IMG/VR virus record: IMGVR_UViG_3300027974_000178
Span: 1 to 21,988 of that record
Source of the DNA: a virus
DNA: 21,988 nucleotides
Strand: one strand, 5' to 3'
Position 1 is the stretch's first letter. Each line of letters opens with the position of its first letter. The position numbers and the translations under genes are program-made. This document shows, piece after piece, positions 17,510 through 21,988 of this stretch. Below the pieces are notes generated by a model. It did not search any database and was not told where the DNA came from. It saw only the letters and a list, made by a program, of their open reading frames with translations.

Positions 17510-17695
17510 ATGTCATACACTGTAAAACTAGAAACCTTTTCAGGTTCTACAAAATCAATCTCACTCCCTAGCAAGGGTGCTGTTGCTCAATTCATTTCAA
17601 CCTACCCTCAGACTTTGCCAATTGGTGTATCTGTGAAAATCGCTTGCGATACTCTTGGAATTACTGGAACACTACGAGGAAAGGCCTCTCTATAA
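17510..17695 (+). CDS. 61-residue hypothetical protein
   Basis: Preceded by GAAAGG. It starts MSYTVKLETFSGSTKSISLP, a beta-hairpin-like opening, followed by AVAQFISTYPQTLP and a second beta part. It may be a small DNA- or protein-binding beta fold; not recognised. First of three genes linked by TAATG overlaps. Confidence 0.7.
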   Translation: MSYTVKLETFSGSTKSISLPSKGAVAQFISTYPQTLPIGVSVKIACDTLGITGTLRGKASL

Positions 17696-17898
17696 TGAAA
17701 ATTGAACATAACCTAAAGTTTGTAACAGAGTTTGCAGAGGGTCACCCTGTAACGGCAACCATGTCTGCACTAGATGAGTCTATGCGTGTTATCATGCTAG
17801 AGTCAATGCTAAAAGATTTAATTGCTCCACGCCTGCAACCAATTCTTGATGAAATAAATGCTAATGGCTCCTATGCAATTCTAAAGGTGGCAGACTAA
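17695..17898 (+). CDS. 67-residue hypothetical protein
   Basis: ATG at 17695 in TAATG with GAGGAAAGG upstream; a non-ATG start 51 nt earlier is unlikely. It begins MKIEHNLKFVTEFAEGHPVT and has a helical middle (SMRVIMLESMLKDLIAPRLQ). No motif. Coupled to genes on both sides. Confidence 0.7.
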   Translation: MKIEHNLKFVTEFAEGHPVTATMSALDESMRVIMLESMLKDLIAPRLQPILDEINANGSYAILKVAD

Positions 17899-18083
17899 TG
17901 AAGTACACTCGCAAAACTTTTATTGATGTCTCATCAATTCTAAATCAGTTTGAAAGTTCTATGGACTCTCACGTGTTTCAAGATTTAGTTTTTGAATTTA
18001 GTGAATTCTTTTTAGCAGACAATCCAAATTTTGATGAAACAAGATTTTGGGACGCTTGCGTTAAATCAGAAGCACTAGTATAA
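17898..18083 (+). CDS. 61-residue acidic hypothetical protein
   Basis: TAATG-coupled to the previous gene. It reads MKYTRKTFIDVSSILNQFES with an acidic, Phe-rich C-terminal part (FEFSEFFLADNPNFDETRFW). Last gene of its operon. Unrecognised. Confidence 0.7.
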   Translation: MKYTRKTFIDVSSILNQFESSMDSHVFQDLVFEFSEFFLADNPNFDETRFWDACVKSEALV

Positions 18084-18095
18084 AATAAAAAACCT

Positions 18096-18124
18096 AAGCA
18101 AGTTTTAAAACTGCTTGATCTTTT
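18096..18124 (+). terminator. Probable terminator of 17510 operon
   Basis: AAGCA (18096-18100) pairs with TGCTT (18112-18116), extended by GTTTT/AAAAC, and is followed by a short TTTT at 18121-18124. The tail is weak. Confidence 0.45.
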
Positions 18125-18145
18125 CAAATAAAAATGCTCGGGTGG

Positions 18146-18166
18146 TTTTCCACAGCCTGTGGATAA
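18146..18166. promoter_or_regulatory. Inverted pair of DnaA-box-like sites
   Basis: TTTTCCACA (18146-18154), 3 bp, TGTGGATAA (18158-18166). The second is an exact reverse DnaA box (TTATCCACA) and the first differs at one base. Together they form a 15-bp near-perfect palindrome. The region 18084-18308 has no gene. It could be an origin part, a host-DnaA titration or regulation site, or only a hairpin. Confidence 0.45.
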
Positions 18167-18177
18167 GTTTAAGTGGA

Positions 18178-18264
18178 TGTGATTTTTCTCACATTTCTTG
18201 AGCGTCTCATTATTTAAGACTACTCGCTAGTAATTAGATTTTTGTCAGTCTTTCATGATAGGAT
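18178..18264 (+). promoter_or_regulatory. CRP/GlxR-like operator and TGTCAG-class promoter of 18309 operon
   Basis: Operator TGTGATTTTTCTCACA (18178-18193). TGTCAG at 18243-18248 is 10 bp before TAGGAT (18259-18264); no clear -35. The operator is about 42 bp from the -35 position, as at 16231. Confidence 0.55.
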
Positions 18265-18308
18265 TACAGAGTAATAAGTTAATTAACAAAAAAGAAAGGC
18301 GGACTTAA

Positions 18309-18518
18309 ATGTCAGCACTAACCTATACAATAGATAACCTACTAGTAGGAAAACACTATCGCTCACGCTCTCGTCATGATGAGGGTACTATCTTACACGC
18401 AGAAAAGCGTGAAGGAATTTGGTATGGAGAAAATCTTGATGCCTATGTCGTTGAAGTATCTTCCACTTGTGGAATTAGAAACTTTTGGGCAACAGTAACA
18501 GTAAGAACAGGAGAATAA
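18309..18518 (+). CDS. 69-residue basic beta-rich protein
   Basis: Good ribosome site (AAAGGCGG). It begins MSALTYTIDNLLVGKHYRSR followed by SRHDEGTILHAEKREGIWYG, a small-barrel-like pattern, and ends WATVTVRTGE. Similar in spirit to SH3/KOW-like small folds. First gene of a five-gene operon. Function unknown. Confidence 0.7.
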   Translation: MSALTYTIDNLLVGKHYRSRSRHDEGTILHAEKREGIWYGENLDAYVVEVSSTCGIRNFWATVTVRTGE

Positions 18519-18520
18519 TA

Positions 18521-18721
18521 ATGGGAAACTTATTTGATGAGATTGGCACTTGCTACACTTGCTATGATGAAGGTATCTTGTTTGTAGATATGGATAGCGA
18601 AGGATTTATAAATGATTTCTGCGCTGATTGTGAAAAAGGGCAAGGACTTGCTCAACAGTATGCTAAATGGTATGCTGAAAACGAATTAAACGAATACACT
18701 AAAGAAAAGGAAAATGCATAA
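18521..18721 (+). CDS. 66-residue zinc-ribbon protein
   Basis: ATG at 18521, 2 nt after the previous stop, with AGGAG upstream; a non-ATG start 36 nt earlier is less likely. C11-x2-C14-x19-C34-x2-C37 (CYTCYDEG, FCADCEKG) is a standard ribbon. The tail is acidic and helical. Unknown role. Confidence 0.7.
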   Translation: MGNLFDEIGTCYTCYDEGILFVDMDSEGFINDFCADCEKGQGLAQQYAKWYAENELNEYTKEKENA

Positions 18722-18936
18722 TGGAATACCTATACGCAATAACAGTATCACATGACGGAAAAGCCCCTCATTGGACAGGTCGCTATGCAGACGCACTAAG
18801 TGCCGTTGATGAGTTTAATAAGCACATTGACTGGGGCTTTGCAGATGAATACGCAACAGTTAATTTATCTGAACCTAGTGGCAAAATGCACACTAGAACA
18901 TTCTATCGTGAAGGACGAAAGGTAGTAACAAAATAA
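18721..18936 (+). CDS. 71-residue hypothetical protein
   Basis: TAATG-coupled at both ends. It starts MEYLYAITVSHDGKAPHWTG, has a helix DALSAVDEFNKHI and ends in a basic strand (TRTFYREGRKVVTK). Compact alpha/beta fold likely. Not recognised. Confidence 0.7.
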   Translation: MEYLYAITVSHDGKAPHWTGRYADALSAVDEFNKHIDWGFADEYATVNLSEPSGKMHTRTFYREGRKVVTK

Positions 18937-19256
18937 TGGGAAACAATACAGCAATAGACCTAGCAGAAAATTTAGACCTATCACTTGAACAGGCTATTAG
19001 TTATCACTTACAGGGTAATCACTATCCTCCAGTACCGCTTAGCATGGTGCCAGTATGCGTACAGGCTATTGACTTTGCTCATGAAGACCTATGGGATGAA
19101 ACAATTGAAATGCCTGATGGAATTAGTTACAAGGGTGAAACCTGTGCTCCAGTATGGGCAATTATTGAGCAGCACCACCTTCATGCTTGGTTGCCTCAAG
19201 ATGAAGATTTTGGTGATGAAGATGCAGGATTTGAATTAGGATTGGGGCTTGAATAA
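18936..19256 (+). CDS. 106-residue strongly acidic protein
   Basis: TAATG-coupled. It has 21 Asp/Glu against one Lys and no Arg, ending in an acidic tail (LPQDEDFGDEDAGFELGLGL). The N-terminal part is helical (DLAENLDLSLEQAISYHLQG). The charge is that of DNA-mimic or nucleic-acid-binding-protein antagonists, but no known anti-restriction family is recognised. The next gene is also very acidic. Confidence 0.7.
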   Translation: MGNNTAIDLAENLDLSLEQAISYHLQGNHYPPVPLSMVPVCVQAIDFAHEDLWDETIEMPDGISYKGETCAPVWAIIEQHHLHAWLPQDEDFGDEDAGFELGLGLE

Positions 19257-19498
19257 TGAGTGCTACAATGATTGACATGGAATTGAAGTTTGCAGATACA
19301 CTAAAGCCTGATCAGTTAATGATTGAAGATTTGATTGCAATTAACGATGAGGTTGTTGAAGTAATTGACATTGACTCTGATGCAACAGGAACTATTTATG
19401 CCGTTGGATTTAGAAATGAGTTTGGTGAAAAAGATGTTGCAGAGTTTAATTTTACTGATGACGTTTCATTGTATGTCTACGTTGATGATGACGAATAA
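19256..19498 (+). CDS. 80-residue strongly acidic protein
   Basis: TAATG-coupled to the previous gene. It has 22 Asp/Glu and 4 Lys/Arg, ending VYVDDDE. The strand pattern (EVVEVIDIDSDATGTIYAVG, VAEFNFTDDVSLYVYV) suggests a small beta barrel with a negative surface. DNA mimicry is possible but unproven. A weak CCCC/GGGG hairpin (19504-19519) follows the gene. Confidence 0.7.
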   Translation: MSATMIDMELKFADTLKPDQLMIEDLIAINDEVVEVIDIDSDATGTIYAVGFRNEFGEKDVAEFNFTDDVSLYVYVDDDE

Positions 19499-19531
19499 AT
19501 AAATCCCCTTCAAAATGGGGCCCGAGGCAAA

Positions 19532-19587
19532 ATGTCCGTTTTGTACTAATTAAGATTATTGACATTTTCCCCCAATTCTGCTAGAAT
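19532..19587 (+). promoter_or_regulatory. Consensus promoter giving a leaderless transcript
   Basis: Element ATGTCCGTTTTGT (19532-19544), then TTGACA (19559-19564), 17-bp spacer, TAGAAT (19582-19587) with TGC extension. The ATG at 19594 follows after 6 nt, so +1 is predicted on the A of the ATG. Confidence 0.8.
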
Positions 19588-19593
19588 TAAGAC

Positions 19594-19743
19594 ATGAAGA
19601 AAAATGCAGAGGAATTGCGTCGCCTAATGGAATTAAGACGCTCTAATGCTGCTTCCGCTGTCCCAAATAAAAAGAAATATGACAGAAAGAAATGTCAGTC
19701 CTTAATGCTAGAATTAAGAAAAGAAAGAGGCCCTCATGACTAA
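19594..19743 (+). CDS. 49-residue highly basic protein
   Basis: Leaderless-type start 6 nt after the -10. It reads MKKNAEELRRLMELRRSNAA and later PNKKKYDRKKCQSLMLELRK; many Lys/Arg, with two LMELR/LMLELR-like helical repeats. Likely binds nucleic acid or a partner protein. It overlaps the GP88 gene by 8 nt, so it may couple GP88 translation. Confidence 0.65.
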   Translation: MKKNAEELRRLMELRRSNAASAVPNKKKYDRKKCQSLMLELRKERGPHD

Positions 19744-20458
19744 ACTAAAACGTTCTAATGATAGAAAGGTGGCTAACCTTGTCACAAAAAATGGAAAACA
19801 AGCAGCAATCGCAAATACGTTTGGCTTACCTGCTGGAAAGGCTTTCTCGTGTCCTGGTGCCACTAGCGTATGTGAAAGCGTATGCTACGCAGGAAAACTA
19901 GAAAAACTATTCAAGGGTGTAAAGGTTAATCTATTACATAACTGGGAATTACTTAAAGACGCTGATCATGAGACCATGGTGCACTTACTAGATGAAATGA
20001 TTAATGATTTTGTTAGTGACTGCAATAAGAAAGACGCTCCTAAATTATTCCGTATCCACTGGGACGGAGATTTCTTCAATGATACTTATACACAAGCATG
20101 GAAGACTATCATACTTAATAATCCTGATATTCAATTTTGGGTTTATACACGAGTAAAGTCTGCAGTCTTAATCTTAAAAGACATAGACAATCTATCTTTA
20201 TATTATTCTACAGATAGTGATAACAAGGCTATTGGTGTTGAACTTAAAAAAGATCATGGTGTGCGTCTTGCATACCTTGCTAAAAACTTTGCCATAGGTC
20301 AAGGTGAAATGAAAGAATTGTTTAATAAACCAGGGGCTAAGTGTCCTGAGAATAATAAACAAATACCACTCATAAGCAATGCAGGTTCCGCTTGCGTTTC
20401 TTGCAGTTTATGTGTATACTCTAAAGCAGATGTAGTTTTTTCTGCAACCAAGAAATGA
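19736..20458 (+). CDS. GP88-family protein
   Basis: 240 residues, with a GAAAGAGG ribosome site inside the preceding gene. It matches what I know of the actinophage 'Gene product 88' family (PF17338): FGLPAGKAFSCPGATSVCES followed by VCYAGK (C39, C46, C50), a hydrophobic LLHNWELL, FRIHWDGDFFNDTY (about 102-115), FWVYTRVKS, and a C-terminal cysteine group (C203, C220, C223, C226 in SACVSCSLC). The conserved cysteines suggest an iron-sulfur or zinc site. The biochemical role of the family is unknown to me. The start overlaps the basic 49-residue gene. Confidence 0.8.
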   Translation: MTKLKRSNDRKVANLVTKNGKQAAIANTFGLPAGKAFSCPGATSVCESVCYAGKLEKLFKGVKVNLLHNWELLKDADHETMVHLLDEMINDFVSDCNKKDAPKLFRIHWDGDFFNDTYTQAWKTIILNNPDIQFWVYTRVKSAVLILKDIDNLSLYYSTDSDNKAIGVELKKDHGVRLAYLAKNFAIGQGEMKELFNKPGAKCPENNKQIPLISNAGSACVSCSLCVYSKADVVFSATKK

Positions 20459-20464
20459 GAAACA

Positions 20465-20533
20465 ATGACTCTACTAATACTAACTATCTTGTTTGTCTTA
20501 ATCCTGTCCGCAGGGCTAGGTCACCACAAATAG
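20465..20533 (+). CDS. 22-residue hydrophobic micro-peptide
   Basis: ATG seven nt after the GP88 stop, with GAGAA in front. It reads MTLLILTILFVLILSAGLGH then HK: one membrane span with a short His/Lys end. It closes the GP88 operon just before the next regulatory region, as the 17-residue frame closes the 16374 operon. Confidence 0.5.
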   Translation: MTLLILTILFVLILSAGLGHHK

Positions 20534-20561
20534 TCCCAAATGTCCGTTTTGTCCCCTGAAA

Positions 20562-20636
20562 TGTGATGGAGGTCACAAAAATAAATCTAAAAAATGCCAT
20601 AAATGACTTGAAAATGTCAGTAGGAAATGTTATACT
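20562..20636 (+). promoter_or_regulatory. CRP/GlxR-like operator and TGTCAG-class promoter of 20668 gene
   Basis: Another ATGTCCGTTTTGT copy (20540-20552), then operator TGTGATGGAGGTCACA (20562-20577). After 30 bp come TTGAAA (20608-20613), 17-bp spacer holding TGTCAG (20615-20620), and TATACT (20631-20636), 10 bp after TGTCAG. Confidence 0.75.
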
Positions 20637-20667
20637 TAATACATACAACAACAAAAGGAGAAACACA

Positions 20668-20835
20668 ATGTCAGTAGCAACAAGCACATACAAGGTAGGC
20701 GACCTATACACTTCACAGAAGTCAAAGGTCACAGGAACAATCCTTGCGATTGACCCACAATCAAATGGTAATGTTCGTGTAAAGTTAGATGTTCAAGGTA
20801 TCACTCGTTATACAACTTGGACACCTAAGCAGTAA
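20668..20835 (+). CDS. 55-residue small beta-barrel protein
   Basis: AAAAGGAG precedes the ATG. A longer reading frame to 20563 would pass through the promoter. YKVGDLYTSQKSKVTGTILA and GNVRVKLDVQGITRYTTW form five likely strands, like SH3/KOW or cold-shock-size barrels. It may bind nucleic acid. Single-gene unit or first of two with the 20908 gene; a C-rich stretch of unknown role (CCACACCCCCCC) lies between. Confidence 0.7.
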   Translation: MSVATSTYKVGDLYTSQKSKVTGTILAIDPQSNGNVRVKLDVQGITRYTTWTPKQ

Positions 20836-20907
20836 TTATCTTATTCCTGAGTATGAATTAAAACTACTCCACACCCCCCCAACTAACAGAAATGGAAACG
20901 ACCTAAC

Positions 20908-21330
20908 ATGGCAAGAGGAAAAGCAATCTCAGTAAAGATACCTACGCAACGAGTAATCGAAGCACTTGAGCAATCACTCAATAAACTAGAACTTGATTGG
21001 ACATCACAAGAAGCCAACGAAGCAAGATACGAAATTGCTCGTAAGGCTTGGCAGAAAGCAGTTAGCGAGTTCGCAGTTGCTAACATCAGTAAGGCAGAAA
21101 ACTTCCGCACCAACTATCGTTCATGGAACAATACTCTTAACATTGACTATGACTTAACAGTTAGCGAAAAAGAAATGCCTAAAGAGCCTGAGAAGGACTT
21201 TGTAACACTACACCAACACTCATACAATGAGCAAAAAGAGGAGATGGCTAACGCTATTCGTATTCTCAAGATGACAGATGAGGAAGTAGTTAATACTTCT
21301 ACATACAACGCAGTTGCTCGTTATCTCTAA
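20908..21330 (+). CDS. 140-residue helical hypothetical protein
   Basis: ATG at 20908 after a weak GGAAACG site. It is largely helical and charged (VIEALEQSLNKLELDWTSQE, ARYEIARKAWQKAVSEFAVA), ending TSTYNAVARYL. Proteins of this style are frequent among actinophage early genes but I cannot name a family. A hairpin lies just after the stop. Confidence 0.75.
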   Translation: MARGKAISVKIPTQRVIEALEQSLNKLELDWTSQEANEARYEIARKAWQKAVSEFAVANISKAENFRTNYRSWNNTLNIDYDLTVSEKEMPKEPEKDFVTLHQHSYNEQKEEMANAIRILKMTDEEVVNTSTYNAVARYL

Positions 21331-21334
21331 TTAG

Positions 21335-21369
21335 ATAATTGGGTGGGGTGTAAAAGCCCCACTCATTAT
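21335..21369. terminator. Hairpin between convergent genes
   Basis: GTGGGG (21343-21348) pairs with CCCCAC (21357-21362), extended by ATAAT/ATTAT with a bulge; no clear T-run on either strand. It may serve both strands. Confidence 0.45.
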
Positions 21370-21503
21370 CCCTTGCGTTCCACGCTATTTATAGCAAGTG
21401 TCCCCTGGGGATCCTTCGCCAGGCTGATTAGGGCGATAACAGAAATACTATAGAGCCAGTTCACACCAACTGCAAGAAGTGTAACTACCTGAGTAAGTAT
21501 CAA
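21366..21503 (-). CDS. Possible 45-residue membrane protein
   Basis: A minus-strand frame in the 255-bp gap 21331-21585, with GGGGAG five nt before a TTG start at 21503. The product is hydrophobic (ILTQVVTLLAVGVNWLYSIS; VIALISLAKD) and ends NSVERKG. No ATG start is available in the gap. The shared hairpin at its 3' end is consistent with a real convergent gene, but support is thin. Confidence 0.3.
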   Translation of the reverse strand: MILTQVVTLLAVGVNWLYSISVIALISLAKDPQGTLAINSVERKG

Positions 21504-21524
21504 AACTGCTCCCCGTAAGGGTCC

Positions 21525-21554
21525 TTGACAAATGTCAGTGACTAGTAGTACAAT
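21525..21554 (+). promoter_or_regulatory. TTGACA promoter of TGTCAG class for 21586 gene
   Basis: TTGACA (21525-21530), 18-bp spacer with TGTCAG (21533-21538), TACAAT (21549-21554) 10 bp after TGTCAG. No CRP-like palindrome is seen upstream. Confidence 0.7.
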
Positions 21555-21585
21555 TGAACTAACCAACAAACAGAAAGAGGCCCCC

Positions 21586-21988
21586 ATGGACCAAACAGAA
21601 ACATCAGTAACAATCATAAACGCTACAGAAGATTTTCTTAAGTCAGAAATTGCAAAAAAGGATGAGCGCATTGCTCAACTTGAAGACCACATTCAAAAAG
21701 TAACTCAGCGCTCCTATTCCGATTCAGCAGACCGTAACCGTATGGTTGAGGGAATGAAAGAATGGACCCTTAGTGAATTATCAGATGAAAGCATAACAGA
21801 AGAGCAAGCGGAAGCAATTGCTGAAATTATGGGCTTTGAATTAACAACAGAATTCGAAGTTGAAGTTACAGTTATGTATTCAATTACAGTTAATGCACGT
21901 GATGAAGAGAGTGCACAGAATGCAATTCATGATATTGATTTTGACACTGTCTCTTATAACGATGAAAATATTTCATGGCTTAGCGCTA
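21586..21988 (+). CDS. Hypothetical protein, C-terminus cut by window edge
   Basis: 134 codons visible from an ATG preceded by GAAAGAGG. The first 60 residues include a coiled-coil-like stretch (FLKSEIAKKDERIAQLEDHI). The later part is acidic and beta-rich (FELTTEFEVEVTVMYSITVN, then ARDEESAQNAIHDIDF), an arrangement I associate with conserved hypothetical actinophage proteins, without a known function. Partial at its 3' end. Confidence 0.75.
   Translation, partial: MDQTETSVTIINATEDFLKSEIAKKDERIAQLEDHIQKVTQRSYSDSADRNRMVEGMKEWTLSELSDESITEEQAEAIAEIMGFELTTEFEVEVTVMYSITVNARDEESAQNAIHDIDFDTVSYNDENISWLSA

Noticed and set aside
20563-20667. Non-ATG extended frame before the 20668 gene
   Set aside because: It starts in the operator and covers the -35 and -10; the ATG after AAAAGGAG is clearly the start.
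1-21988. tRNA genes, integrase, transposase or attachment sites
   Set aside because: I looked for them while reading and saw no convincing candidate; a tRNA scan would be needed to exclude degenerate tRNAs.

Overview
The window looks like part of the genome of a tailed bacteriophage, most likely one infecting an AT-rich Gram-positive, probably actinobacterial, host. The evidence is a run of tail-fibre-like genes, a lysozyme-type endolysin, a GP88-family protein (known from actinophages), many tiny genes joined by TAATG or ATGA overlaps, leaderless-type starts (common in Actinobacteria), a Gram-positive-type SOS box and CRP/GlxR-like operators. The host assignment is inference. I saw no tRNA, integrase, transposase or CRISPR array.

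Layout. Positions 1-11133 are mostly minus-strand virion genes: an alanine-rich fibre cut by the window edge, several small beta-rich tail proteins, a collagen-like protein, three paralogous small beta-sandwich-like proteins, and a 748-residue protein with a PASTA-like start, Pro/Thr stalks, cysteine-rich modules and a Hint-like C-terminus. Directly downstream of that stalk gene lies a three-gene unit: a zinc ribbon, a prolyl-4-hydroxylase-type 2OG-Fe(II) oxygenase and a GT60-like (Skp1 GlcNAc-transferase type) glycosyltransferase. A secreted lysozyme-like endolysin is on the plus strand at 3150-3698. Positions 11344-15095 hold plus-strand enzyme-like genes (SGNH hydrolase, DHH-like protein, DNA methyltransferase, a second zinc ribbon with a second oxygenase-like protein) and one minus-strand holin-like gene. 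From 15100 to the right end there is a divergent regulatory block with many genes of 17-140 codons, GP88 and a partial gene at the edge.

Regulation is unusually readable. Nine minus-strand transcription units and one minus-strand singleton begin with a -10 box (usually TGGTATAAT) 6-9 nt before the ATG, and in most cases the predicted transcript would start on the A of the ATG. One plus-strand gene (19594) has the same design with a full -35. In the right part, nine CRP/GlxR-like palindromes (TGTGA-N6-TCACA type) lie upstream of promoters at distances close to whole helical turns. These promoters fall into two sequence classes: ACGGCGTGTCG next to TTGACT, and TGTCAG exactly 10 nt before the -10.

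The most interesting proposed system is a virion-modification cassette: a prolyl hydroxylase followed by a GlcNAc-transferase of the hydroxyproline-modifying type, next to a (Thr-Pro)n stalk protein. This matches the first two steps of the eukaryotic Skp1 hydroxyproline glycosylation pathway and may make glycosylated hydroxyproline on the phage fibre. The homologies and gene order are read from sequence; the substrate and chemistry are inference.
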